The notes under the pieces were generated by a model. The model was given only the letters and a program-made list of their open reading frames with translations, was not told the DNA's origin and did not search any database. Positions 49,128-59,699 of a DNA stretch of 64,000 bases are shown here, piece by piece (the stretch's first letter is position 1; each line of letters opens with the position of its first letter). This DNA is from Chersky-299 sp963749535. Lineage in GTDB: Bacteria; Actinomycetota; Thermoleophilia; RBG-16-64-13. The DNA is taken from NCBI GenBank assembly GCA_963749535.1, contig CAVVNF010000008.1, forward strand, positions 1 through 64,000. Reading direction: 5' to 3'. The position numbers and the translations under genes were made by a program.

Positions 49128-49343
49128 CTACTTCGTGATGGAGCTGGTCAACAGTATGTCGCCTGCTACCTGCATGAATGGTTGAGCCTCGGCAGCCGAA
49201 CCGGGCAGCGCCAGCATCGAGCCGTCGTCGAAGTACAGCTCCACCTGAGGCTTGCTGGTGCGCATCACCAGGAAGTAGTAGGCCGCCGCTGCTAGTGATC
49301 CCAGCACGGACAAAACGCCGAAGACCTTAAGGAGCCGTTTCAT
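49128..49343 (-). CDS. Small membrane-anchored protein next to roadblock protein
   Basis: 71 residues: basic MKRLLK, one transmembrane helix (VLSVLGSLAAAAYYFLVM), then a soluble domain with a KPQVELYFDDGSMLALPG beta-hairpin-like stretch. ATG 49343 overlaps the roadblock gene stop by 4 bases (ATGA), so the two are translated together. Unknown function. A membrane partner for the roadblock protein is a reasonable inference. Confidence 0.6.
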   Translation of the reverse strand: MKRLLKVFGVLSVLGSLAAAAYYFLVMRTSKPQVELYFDDGSMLALPGSAAEAQPFMQVAGDILLTSSITK

Positions 49344-49726
49344 CGGTCGCTCGCCTCCTCGCCATCCCGCGCTGCTTCCCTGGCGTCGCGGATACAGGTT
49401 TTCATATCGTAGAGAACAAGCCCGATGCGGCTATCCCTCCGGCCGGTGGCCAGGATGACCATGCCGTGCTCGTCGGTCTCCCGCACGAGGAACACATAGC
49501 CGGCAGGGCCCTCGACCACAAGCTGAGTGAGCGGTTGCGAACCCATGTCTTTGGCGCGCCCCTCGCCCAGGCCGGCGAGCTCCAGTGCCTTGGCAACCAT
49601 CGTTGCCTGCACTTCCTCCGGGAAGTTGGACGCAAGCACCTCGTCGCCCGCGAACAGGATGGCCTTATCTATGTCGGTGGAGATATCGAGCATCTCCTCG
49701 AATGCCTTCTCGGCTTCTACCTTCAT
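49340..49726 (-). CDS. Roadblock/LC7-domain protein (MglB-like)
   Basis: 128 residues in a roadblock/LC7 fold: alternating helices and strands starting KVEAEKAFEEMLDISTDIDKAILFAGDEVLASN, then AKALELAGLGEGRAKDM, and the VEGPAGYVFLVRET strand. In bacteria such proteins regulate small Ras-like GTPases (MglA); none is encoded here. ATG 49726 has GGGAGGGGA upstream. Overlaps the small membrane gene. Confidence 0.7.
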   Translation of the reverse strand: MKVEAEKAFEEMLDISTDIDKAILFAGDEVLASNFPEEVQATMVAKALELAGLGEGRAKDMGSQPLTQLVVEGPAGYVFLVRETDEHGMVILATGRRDSRIGLVLYDMKTCIRDAREAARDGEEASDR

Positions 49727-49815
49727 GAACTCCCCTCCCAAGCGACAACTTGGTCGACTCTGCCGGTGCGCCCACAGTTTACCACCGGGGAAGCCGGTTC
49801 AAACCCAATGAAAAG

Positions 49816-49871
49816 GGGCCATCGCGCCCATCCGGCAGTCTCCGAGGACTGCCACCGGCGCGATGGCCCCA
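49816..49871 (-). terminator. Rho-independent terminator of groES-groEL
   Basis: Outer 14-bp stem GGGGCCATCGCGCC (49816-49829) with its exact complement at 49858-49871 encloses an inner hairpin GGCAGTC/GACTGCC. On the minus strand the stem is followed by TTTTCATT. It lies 52 bases past the groL stop. Confidence 0.85.
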
Positions 49872-49922
49872 GCCCCGGGCGGACCCTTGGTAGAGTCCTC
49901 TCCGGAGTGCGGGTACTTCTGG

Positions 49923-51554
<1,632 letters not shown>

Positions 51555-51615
51555 AAACCTTGTCTCCTTCTTAGGACCGGGATGATCAGCCGCACGAAGT
51601 CCGTGCGGAAAACGA

Positions 51616-51915
51616 CTACTTCTTCGACTCGTCCAGAATGGCGAGCAGGTCGGACGCGCGAAGGACCAGGTAGTCCTCGCCGTCCACTTTCACTTCCGTG
51701 CCGGCGTATTTGGCGAACACGACGATGTCGCCGACTTTGACCGGCATCGGGATGAGCTTACCAAGGTCATCGTACTTGCCTGGCCCTGCCGCTATGACGG
51801 TGGCCTTCGACGGCTTCTCTTTTGCCGTGTCCGGAAGGACGATCCCACTCTTCGTGGTTTCTTCCTTCTCCATCAGCTTGAGCGCGACCCTGTCCTCGAG
51901 TGGCACTAGTTTCAT
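51616..51915 (-). CDS. groS: Co-chaperonin GroES
   Basis: 99-residue lid of the GroEL chamber: MKLVPLEDRVALKLMEKEE start, mobile-loop TTKSGIVLPDTAKEKPS, and the C-terminal GTEVKVDGEDYLVLRASDLLAIL. ATG 51915 with GGAGGG upstream is preferred over a longer frame that would read through the CIRCE element. Confidence 0.98.
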   Translation of the reverse strand: MKLVPLEDRVALKLMEKEETTKSGIVLPDTAKEKPSKATVIAAGPGKYDDLGKLIPMPVKVGDIVVFAKYAGTEVKVDGEDYLVLRASDLLAILDESKK

Positions 51916-51998
51916 GCGCAACCCTCCTGTCTCTCTTTCTCGTCTCGTGTTCCTACCAATGCCCAGAAACGGGCAGATACAACCCTCTCTGCGCACAA

Positions 51999-52025
51999 TT
52001 GGCACTCCCCACTGGCGAGTGCCAA
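51999..52025. promoter_or_regulatory. CIRCE operator for HrcA
   Basis: Perfect inverted repeat TTGGCACTC-N9-GAGTGCCAA, the heat-shock CIRCE element bound by repressor HrcA. It lies between the predicted groESL -10 box and groS, so bound HrcA would block transcription. hrcA itself is not in the window. Confidence 0.93.
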
Positions 52026-52035
52026 CCGAGTGCAT

Positions 52036-52064
52036 ATGTTATGCGCCAAATCAGGATTTGTCAA
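52036..52064 (-). promoter_or_regulatory. groESL promoter (sigma-70 type)
   Basis: On the minus strand, TTGACA (-35, 52059-52064) and TAACAT (-10, 52036-52041) stand 17 bases apart, followed after 10 bases by CIRCE. It is the clearest housekeeping promoter in the window. Confidence 0.85.
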
Positions 52065-52073
52065 CGGCACACG

Positions 52074-53187
52074 TTAGATCTTCGCGAGAGGCGCCTCGTC
52101 CGTTGCTTCCCGGTACGGGCCCAGAGGCAGGGAGGCTGAGGCATCGAGGCCAAGATACTCAGGGTACGGCAGCAACGGGCCCACAAGCGCCGCCGCGCCT
52201 ATCATTGCCGCATTATCAGTGCAGAAAGAAAGCGGCGGCACCACCATGTGAAGTCCGGCCTCCGCGCCCTCCTTGACAAGGCGCCTTCGCAGCAGTGAGT
52301 TCGCGGCCACCCCTCCCGCCACGGCAGCCGTCCGCACCCCTTCAGCGCGCGCGGCTTGCAGCAATCTACGCACCAAGGCGTCTACCACGGCCGCCCGGTA
52401 CGATGCCGCCACATCCGCGGCCCGCTCGACCCGTTGTGCCGGGGTCATGTCCCGCAATACGTAATAGAGGGCCGTCTTCACGCCCGAGAAGGACATGTCC
52501 AGCCCGGGGGACCTGCGCAAGCCGATGGGGAAGTCGAACGCACCTGCATCGCCCTTTTCCGCCAGCTGATCCAACTCCTTGCCGCCCGGGTATCCCAGGC
52601 CGAGAAGCCGCGCACCCTTGTCGAAAGCCTCGCCGGCTGCGTCATCCAGCGTCTGTCCCAGCAGACGGAAGCGATCTTTCGAATCCACGCGTATCAACGC
52701 AGTGTGGCCGCCGGAAGCCACCAGAGTCACCATGGGGAACGGCGCCTCCAGGGTCGGAAAGCCACACGGCCGCCAGGTGTCCATGGATATGGTTCACCGG
52801 GACCAAGGGTATTCGCCGGCTCCACGCAATCGCCTTCGCGGTCTGGACGCCCACGAGCAAGGCGCCTATGAGACCTGGCCCGACGGTGACTGCCACGGCA
52901 GACAGCTCCCCAAGCGGGACCCCACTCTGCCGGCACGCCTCGGCGACCACGGCAGTCAACCTCTCCACGTGGGCGCGACTCGCGACCTCCGGGACCACGC
53001 CGCCATACCGCTGATGAATAGAATCCTGCGAGTGAACGACGGTGGCGAGGACCTTCCCTTCGCCGGTGAGAACCGCGGCGCACGAGTCGTCGCACGAGGT
53101 TTCGATAGCAAGAAGCGCGGCTCCTCCAGGAAGGACCGACGAACCGGGACCAGCGGTCGTGGCCACTGCAGCCTCAACGCTCCCCAT
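52074..53187 (-). CDS. tsaD: tRNA t6A threonylcarbamoyltransferase TsaD, frame broken once
   Basis: Catalytic subunit that puts threonylcarbamoyl on A37 of ANN-decoding tRNAs. Metal ligands appear in HIHGH; other blocks are LAIETSCDDSCAA at the N-terminus, HRYGGVVPE-like SIHQRYGGVVPEVASR, VASGGHTAL, the PGLDMSFSGVKTAL motif and CTDNAAMIGAA. An extra base near 52765 (CCC run) splits it. Corrected length is about 370. Overlaps rimI. Confidence 0.93.
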
Positions 53188-53629
53188 CGCGGCTCCCCCG
53201 GGTCATGACCAGCGCGTCCTCGTGATTGTCGGTGTAGTAGCCCCGTCTCACGCCCATTATGGCGAACCCTCTGCGCGAATAGAGACAGATGGCTTCACCG
53301 TTGCTTGGGCGTACCTCGAGAAGGACACCTACCGATTGTGCGTCTGCCGCCTCAAGGAATTCGTCGAGCAGCCGGCCACCCACGCCTCTTCCCCTGACCG
53401 CGGGAGCCACCGCCAGGTTCATCACGTGCCATAAGTCCGGATAGCAGCGCCCGATGAGGAAGCCCACGACCCTCGTTTCCGGAGCCACCGCCACCCTGCG
53501 CCAACTCATCTCCTCAAAAAGCTCCTCACGGAACATGTCCAGGGACCATGGAGAGTCGTAACACGCCAACTCCACGCTCATCACCGCGTCCAGATCGCTG
53601 ACCCTCATGTTCCGCAGCACCAACTCCAC
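53174..53629 (-). CDS. rimI: Ribosomal-protein-alanine N-acetyltransferase RimI
   Basis: GNAT acetyltransferase of about 151 residues. The acetyl-CoA loop is VAPAVRGRGVGGRLLDEF, preceded by LWHVMNLAV and followed by LEVRPSNGEAICLYSRRGFAIMGVRRGYY. In E. coli RimI acetylates S18. It starts at GTG 53629, one base past the tsaB stop, in the usual tsaB-rimI-tsaD order. Confidence 0.9.
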   Translation of the reverse strand: MELVLRNMRVSDLDAVMSVELACYDSPWSLDMFREELFEEMSWRRVAVAPETRVVGFLIGRCYPDLWHVMNLAVAPAVRGRGVGGRLLDEFLEAADAQSVGVLLEVRPSNGEAICLYSRRGFAIMGVRRGYYTDNHEDALVMTRGSRDGER

Positions 53630-53630
53630 C

Positions 53631-54569
53631 TCAAGACCCGCGGACCTTTCCGGAAGCCGCCGTGGAAGACTCGGCCCCATCGTCGCCCCAGGGATCGCGC
53701 ATCTTGGTGATGTGCAGGTCCGCGTCCGGCGGGCGGACATAGATCGGCACTGCGGCCTCGGGAGTGCCAGGCGACCCTGGAGGAAACCTTTCGGCACTCC
53801 ATGGACTCCCTTCGCCAAGCGCCCCTCGAAGCCACGACACCAATCTGCTCCCTCCGAAGACACCGACAGGCTCGTCCAGCGACGCTTGCCCCTGCAGCAG
53901 CCATCGGGCCGAGGCCTCCAGTCTCGATCCGAGTCAACCCGGCGAGGGCGGCACACCGGCAAGCACCGATGGCTCCCCGAGCACGGATATCGGGCCCGCG
54001 CCGAAAGAGTCGGGACCCAGCGCTGCCTCGAGCCTTTCCACGAGCGATTCCGGCCCGCACACGCCTATGTCCCCCAGTCTCGTCCACTGCTCGTCTCCCG
54101 GCGTGCCGGACGTGTAGACCGCGTAGAAGATCTGGCCACGCCTCGCGTCCACGACCGGCACGAGCACCGTCCCCTGCCGGCGTCGACTCTCCAACCCGCC
54201 GCCCGACCGCGCGCAAGCGGCCGCAGCTGCCGCCAAGGCCGAAAGAGTCGATACGCCTACAATGGGCACGTCGAGAGCAAGAGCCATGCCCCGGGCGGTG
54301 GCGACAGTCACTCGAACGCCCGTGAATGTTCCGGGGCCCGTTCCGACGGCCACCGCTCGAAGATCGCGCGGAGCCGCGTGCATTTCGGTAAGCACATCAT
54401 CGGCCAGGCGGAGGAGCATGCGCGCGTGTGCCCGACCATCCCGTATCTCCCGAATGGAAAGCGAACGCGGCTCGGACTCCTCCCCGTCTTCTCCGGCCCT
54501 GAACTCCAGGAGAGCGGCGCTGCACGTGCCGGTTGAGCCCTCGAGCGCCAGGACCAAGGGCCCGCTCAT
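53631..54569 (-). CDS. tsaB: TsaB (t6A partner protein), interrupted by an in-frame TGA
   Basis: Scaffold subunit of the t6A complex. The N-half is normal (LVLALEGSTGTCSAAL, GTGPGTFTGVRVTVATARGMA, VPVVDARRGQIFYAVY). At 53934-53936 an in-frame TGA follows PPSPG, yet the same frame continues for 100 codons to a typical TsaB C-terminus (VPIYVRPPDADLHITKMRD) and a stop at 53631. So the gene is complete but carries one nonsense codon, probably a base error. An alternative is a truncated protein of 211 residues. Confidence 0.85.
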
Positions 54570-55075
54570 CTGCTTTCTGCACTTTTGCCGTGAGAGCTCC
54601 CCTCAGTGGCCTGCTGCCACCGTTCGGCGCCGCCGGAGCTCAGCGCTTCCACGGTGATCACCCGTGTCTCCAGGCTTTCGTGCTTGAGGGTCACCGCCCA
54701 CGCCGGAGCCGGCAGACGCCCCAATCCGGCCTCCGGCCACTCGACGAACGTCACGGCGTCTTCGCGTGCATAGTCCTCCAAGGCAAGCGCATCCTCATCG
54801 CAGATCTCGTCGAGCCTGTAGAGATCGAGATGTTGCACCAACACCGCGCCCGAGTAGATATTGGCGATGGTGAAAGACGGGCTCCTCACACCGTCCGTGA
54901 CAGAGAGGCACCGCGCCACCGCTCTCACGAAGGTGGTCTTCCCCGCGCCCAGAGGACCGTAGAGAAGCACCGTGTCTCCCGGGCGCAGAGCATCCGCAAA
55001 GAGTTCGGCGATCGCTTCGAGTCGCTCCAGGTGAACGCCTGGCTCGCACAGGACCTGAACGCCGCGCACTACCAC
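54566..55075 (-). CDS. tsaE: t6A ATPase TsaE
   Basis: P-loop ATPase that drives t6A synthesis with TsaB/TsaD. Walker A GPLGAGKTTFVRA at residues about 40-52, then SPSFTIANIYSGAVLVQHLDLYRLD and FVEWPEAG. Length about 169. GTG 55075 overlaps the glycosylase stop; tsaB overlaps its end by 4 bases (ATGA). The operon order is udg-tsaE-tsaB-rimI-tsaD. Confidence 0.93.
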   Translation of the reverse strand: MVVRGVQVLCEPGVHLERLEAIAELFADALRPGDTVLLYGPLGAGKTTFVRAVARCLSVTDGVRSPSFTIANIYSGAVLVQHLDLYRLDEICDEDALALEDYAREDAVTFVEWPEAGLGRLPAPAWAVTLKHESLETRVITVEALSSGGAERWQQATEGSSHGKSAESR

Positions 55076-55858
55076 AGGGGCAACTGTTTCTCGCCGCCCG
55101 TGGAGTCCCGCCGCAAAACGATAACCGGCGATTCCGGGAGGGCCGGCTCGTCCGGTTCGTCCACGGCCGACCGCTTCGTCGGCGGCTGTTCAGGGCCCGC
55201 GGCCGGCTCCATGGAGAGAAGCTTGCGCAACTTCCCGAAGTCCTGCTCGAGGACCGTGCGATTGGCAGGCGTGTATAAGGGCGGCTGCAGGGTGAAAGAC
55301 AGGGAAGATGACAGTCTGCACGCCCGCCAACGTGACATCTTTTGCCCTACCGTGGACGGCCGTGATGCTGAGTTCCGTGCCGGCGAGCAAATGCGTCGCG
55401 AACCGGCCCAGAGTGCAGACTACTCGTGGGCGGATGACGGCTATCTGGTCCATGAGGTGGGGACTGCAAGCCTCGATCTCGTCAGGAAGGGGATCGCGGT
55501 TCTCGGGAGGACGGCATTTCACGACGTTCGCGATGTAGACGTCGGCCCGGGTGAGCCCGATCCCAGCCAGGAGCTCCGTCAAGAGCTTGCCTGCCCGGCC
55601 CACGAACGGCTCTCCCAGGCGATCTTCGTGATAGCCCGGGCCTTCTCCCACGAACATCAGGTCCGCGATCGGGCTCCCGACTCCAAAGACGACCTGGGTG
55701 CGCTCACTGCAAAGACCGCATTTGCAGCAGTCCTTGACGGCCTCGGCTTGGGCCTGCAGCGCTTCCGCCCCGGCAGCAGCGTCTTTCGGCTCCACCACGT
55801 CCATCCCTCCCGCCAGCAGTTCGCGCAGGACGCCCGCGCGACCCGCATTTGAACTCAT
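55069..55858 (-). CDS. Uracil-DNA glycosylase (family 4/5-like), frame broken once
   Basis: Iron-sulfur uracil-DNA glycosylase. The [4Fe-4S] cysteines are CCKCGLC near residue 44 and later C in IEACSPH and RPRVVCTLG. The catalytic motif 1 is GEGPGYHEDRLGEPFVGRAGKLL and motif 3 is PVFHPAA. An extra base near 55290 moves the C-terminal tail (LYTPANRTVLEQDF) out of frame. Corrected length is about 262. ATG 55858 is nested in a short frame beginning MPIYEFKC (see findings). Removes uracil from deaminated cytosine, useful in thermophiles. Confidence 0.87.
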
Positions 55859-56160
55859 AGATCGGCATGTCTACAAGGGTAGCAGATGGTCCCAGACCTA
55901 TACGGCTGAGCTTTTCCCTCTTTCGGAAGGCTGATATCCTTCCTAAGCGCCCACTAGATGGGCGACGTTCAGGATTTTCGGTCCGGGGACCGTCTACCGT
56001 TCGGAGGCGGAGCCGCCAGGGGCCGATCGTCCGGGGCGTCGGGATCGACGTAACGAAAAGCCGTGTCTGGTATCTGTACTGGAACTGGAACAGGCGGTGC
56101 GCGATAGGTACCGAGCCCATAGTCACGGAGGGGCCCCGCCCTCCACATCCCCTCGAGGGC
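55859..56160. other. Divergent intergenic region without recognised feature
   Basis: About 300 bases between the glycosylase and DUF2520 genes, which point away from each other, so it must hold two promoters. I see no clear -35/-10 pair, no riboswitch-like structure, and only short inverted repeats. Confidence 0.4.
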
Positions 56161-57106
56161 ATGCGCTTCGTGGTCATCGGTGCCGGCCGCTTGGGCGGCT
56201 GCCTCGCCCGTAGTCTGACAGCTGAGGGTGCCTCGCTTGCAGGCTATCTCACCCGTTCTCCCGCCGGAAGCAGGCGCGCCCAGACCCTTCTACAGATTGC
56301 TCCAAGTCGCGGGCTCGACGACCTCGTCGCTTCGGCCCCCGGACTCTACCTACTGACCGTCCCCGATGACGTTCTGCCTCAGGTCGCTGCCGATCTGGCC
56401 TCGGCGCTCACGGGGACCAGTAGAACCGATGCCTGCGCCAAAGCGCCCAAAGCCCCCGTCGTCATGCACACGAGCGGGGTCAGCCTCGATCCGGGTCCTG
56501 GATCCCTGCCGGGAGGCGGGCGCCGTCACGCTGGCCTTCCATCCCCTCCAGACGTTCAGCGGACTGGAAACCGCTGCGCGTTGTTTCGAGGGTATCGCCG
56601 TCGCAGTCACGGCCAGGACAGTGGACGCCGGCGACTTCGGCTTTCTCGTCGCCCGGGCGTTGGGGGCTCGGCCTTTCGCGTTGGCGGACGAAAGACGCGT
56701 TCTTTATCATGCGGCCGCTTGTATGGCCAGCAACTACCTCGTAGCTCTCGAGGCCTGTTCGCAGCGCATCTTCGTCGACGCCGGCCTCCCGGCGGGGCAA
56801 GCGCTAGAGCTCTTTCTACCCCTCGTGCGCACGACGGTGGACAATATTGCCGCCCAGGGCCCGGTGAACGCGCTCACGGGTCCCATAGCTCGGGGGGACC
56901 TGCTCACGCTCGGCAGACATGTGGAGGAGCTGCGGCGGACCTCTCCCGACCTTCTGCCTCTTTACCGCGTCCTCGGTCTCGCCGCGCTCGAGCTCACACG
57001 CGAGGCCGGACGGGTGCCGGCCACCGTCATCGCCCGGATGGGTCACCTCCTTGGCGAAGAAAGCCAGCTATCGCACTTAGAAAACGACGATCGGGGAACA
57101 TCATGA
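56161..57106 (+). CDS. Rossmann-like/DUF2520 domain protein, frame broken once
   Basis: Predicted NAD(P)-dependent oxidoreductase of the ketopantoate reductase-like superfamily. N-terminal dinucleotide motif FVVIGAGRLGGCLA, then LTVPDDVLPQVAADLA, the HTSGV segment and the DUF2520 helical part (FHPLQTF, AACMASNYLVALEA, NALTGPIARGDLLTLGRHV). One extra base near 56500 breaks the frame. Corrected length is about 315. Homologues usually sit beside panC; here panC is 2.6 kb away on the other strand. Substrate unknown. Confidence 0.85.
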
Positions 57107-57146
57107 CCAACAGTCGCATCCTCTCTGCTTTCGGGAGGCGCCACCC

Positions 57147-57620
57147 GTGAGAAACGTAAGCGCCCCACAACCCGGCACCGCTACCGAGGGTCACCTACGG
57201 GTGATCACGCGCCGCCTCGAATTCTCCACCTCCGGAGATGCCGACCTCGTCAACCTCACCTCTGCGGTGCGCTCGCTTCTCGAGGAGTCGGGGCTCTCTG
57301 CGGGCTCCGCCACCGTCTTCGTCCCGGGGGCCACGGGCGGACTCACCACGCTCGAGTTCGAACCGGGGGTAGTCAGAGACTTCCAGCGCTTGTTCGACCG
57401 CCTCGTTCCGGTCTCAGCAGAATACGAGCACAACAAGACCCATCCGGACGTCAACGGGCATGCTCACGTCCGCGCCGGACTCCTTGGCCCATCCCTCGTC
57501 GTACCGTTCGAAGAAGGTCAGCTGTGCTTGGGAAGGTGGCAGGAGATCTCGTTCGTGTGCTTCGACAATCGGCCGCGCGAGCGGACTGTCGTCGTCCAGT
57601 TCATGGGGGTTGCAGAATGA
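57147..57620 (+). CDS. YjbQ/UPF0047 family protein
   Basis: 157 residues of the YjbQ family, annotated as secondary thiamine-phosphate synthase but with unclear main function. Conserved blocks are VITRRLEFSTSGDADLVNLT, GATGGLTTLEFEPG, YEHNKTHPDVNGHAHVRAGLLGPS, and LGRWQEISFVCFDNRPRER, containing the His/Glu residues of the presumed active site. GTG 57147 has GGAGG 8 bases upstream. Its stop overlaps the start of the hexulose-phosphate synthase gene. Confidence 0.88.
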   Translation: MRNVSAPQPGTATEGHLRVITRRLEFSTSGDADLVNLTSAVRSLLEESGLSAGSATVFVPGATGGLTTLEFEPGVVRDFQRLFDRLVPVSAEYEHNKTHPDVNGHAHVRAGLLGPSLVVPFEEGQLCLGRWQEISFVCFDNRPRERTVVVQFMGVAE

Positions 57621-58925
57621 CCGCCTCAACGCCCATGAAGCCCGTCCTTCAATTGGCGCTCGACTTCGTCGACCTACCCCGCGCCCTCAAGGTGGCGGAA
57701 GAGGCAGTTGCCGGAGGGGCCGACTGGCTGGAAGCCGGCACGCCCTTGATCAAGAGCGAAGGCCTCCAGGCAGTGCGCGAGCTACGCTCGCGGTGGCCCG
57801 CACCTCACCATCGTGGCCGACATGAAGACCATGGACGCCGGGCGGGCCGAGGTGGAGTACGCTGCCAAAGCCGGTGCCCGCGTGGTCGGAGTACTGGGAG
57901 CGGCGTCCGACGCCACCATCAGCGAATGCATCGAGGCGGCGCGCAACTACGGCGCCGAGATAATCGTGGACATGGTCCAGGTGACAGACGTCGTGGAGCG
58001 GGCCGTAGAAGTCGAGGAGTTGGGCGCCGACTACATCGGCATTCATGTGGCCATCGACGAGCAGATGCAGGGCAGGACGCCATTCGAGCTTCTCAGGGCT
58101 GTGTCCTAAGCCGTGTGGATCCCCATCGCGGTGGCTGGCGGCATCAACTCGGAAACGGCCGCCTTGGCGATAGAAGCCGGGGCCTCGATCGTCATCGTGG
58201 GTGGAGCCATAATGAAAGCCACTGATGCCGCCGCCGCCACTCGGCCGATCAAGCAGGCCATGGCGGATCTGGTGTCGGTCAGGTCAGAATACTTCGTACG
58301 CGCCATGGGCCCAGACCTACGCGAGATGCTCTCCCGAGTCTCCGCTGCCAACGTGTCGGACGCTCTCCATCGCACCGGCGATGTCGCCGGGATGCGGCCC
58401 CTTACGCCGGGCGCCAAGGTGGTGGGACCGGCTTTCACGGTCCGCACCTACCCGGGGGACTGGGCCAAGCCGGTGGAAGCCATCGACGTGGCCGCAGGCC
58501 GGGGACGTGATGGTCATCGACGCCGGTGGCGTCGCGACCGGCGGTCTGGGGCGAACTGGCCACCAACTCCGCCATCCAGCGCAAGGTCGCCGGAGTGGTC
58601 ATCTTCGGGGCGGCCCGCGACACCGGCGACATCCGCGAGCTTGGGTTCCCGCTCTTCAGCACCCTCGTCACCCCCACGGCGGGTGAACCCAAGGGTTTCG
58701 GCGAGATCGGCGTACCTATCAAGATCACCGGCGTCAGCGTGGCACCGGGCGACTGGATCATCGGCGACGACGACGGCGTGTGCGTGATCCCCAAGGACAA
58801 GGCGGTGGAGTACACCAACCGCGCGATGGACATGTTGGAGAAGGAGAACCGTCTACGCGAGGAGATCCGCGCAGGGAAGCACCCTGAGCCAAGTGGCTTA
58901 TCTGCTGCGCTGGGAGAAGAAATAG
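57617..58925 (+). CDS. 3-hexulose-6-phosphate synthase fused to RraA-like domain, frame broken and with in-frame TAA
   Basis: The N-terminal domain (about 1-210) is a hexulose-6-phosphate synthase of the OMPDC superfamily: QLALDFVDLPRAL, VADMKTMDAG (catalytic D-x-K-x-x-D), GIHVAIDEQMQGR and VAVAGGINSETAALAIEAGA. It condenses formaldehyde with ribulose-5-phosphate or does the reverse. The C-terminal domain (about 215-435) is RraA/aldolase-like, with GDVMVIDAGG and GAARDTGDIRELGFPLF. Frame errors lie near 57799, 58507, 58538 and 58880, plus TAA at 58107-58109. With all corrected the gene ends at TAG 58923-58925. The fused architecture is known mainly from archaea. Confidence 0.85.
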
Positions 58926-58994
58926 CCGAGAGAAGCCGCGGGCATTGGGGTACAAGCACCAGAGGTCACCAAGGGAGTGGAAGGAGCCTATCGC

Positions 58995-59573
58995 ATGTCT
59001 TTCTTCCGCTGGGCAGCACCGATCTTCAAGATTTCGGGGCGCAGATGGTCCGAGAAGGACTTCCAGATCATCGGATCCTGGCTGAGCCCTTTTCTTGCGC
59101 CCCAAGGCAGGCTGCTCGATCTGGCGGGAGGCACGGGAGACCTCGCCGTCGGGCTCGCGCGTACGCTGGGCGTCGAGGTGGTGGTGCTCGACGCGACTCC
59201 GCAGATGTTGCTTCGCGTATCTGCTCATCCTTTGGTGAGCGTCCGCGAGGGACTGGCGGAAGCCATTCCGTTCCCGGCCAGCCACTTCGACGCACTCGTG
59301 TGTTCTGACGCCTTTCACCATTTCCGGGACCAGGACGCCGCGGTCCGAGAGATGGCCAGGGTGGTCCGCCCGGGCGGTGGCGTCCTTCTCCTGGAGATGA
59401 ACCCGAGCGGACTCTTCTCACCGGTGCGCATGCTCGAGCGAGCGCTGAGAGAGCCGGCTTCTTTCATGACTCCTCTCGAGTTGGAGAAGTTCTTCGCCGC
59501 TCGGGGAATCCCGGGAACCTCAACGCCACAGAGGGGTCTCAGCTACAGCTTCCTCGGCACTGTCTCCGCCTGA
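58995..59573 (+). CDS. SAM-dependent methyltransferase (class I, UbiE/MenG-like)
   Basis: 192 residues with motif I LLDLAGGTGDLAVGLA, post-I VVVLDATPQML, EAIPFPASHFDALVCSDAFHHF and motif III RVVRPGGGVLLLEMNP. It resembles the menaquinone/ubiquinone C-methyltransferase group but is short, and the quinone-specific N-terminus is weak. The neighbouring RraA domain is historically related to MenG annotations, but that is naming, not evidence. ATG 58995 has AAGGAG 8 bases upstream. Confidence 0.75.
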   Translation: MSFFRWAAPIFKISGRRWSEKDFQIIGSWLSPFLAPQGRLLDLAGGTGDLAVGLARTLGVEVVVLDATPQMLLRVSAHPLVSVREGLAEAIPFPASHFDALVCSDAFHHFRDQDAAVREMARVVRPGGGVLLLEMNPSGLFSPVRMLERALREPASFMTPLELEKFFAARGIPGTSTPQRGLSYSFLGTVSA

Positions 59574-59699
59574 ACACCGGCGCCGACACTCCGTCTCCAA
59601 AGGGGGCCACGATGAGCCGGCAACTACCAGAAGCGCTTGGGCCGACGCCAGCACGCGCTGCAGAGACGCCCGCGTGTCAGTATTTTCAGTCTCCACTTC

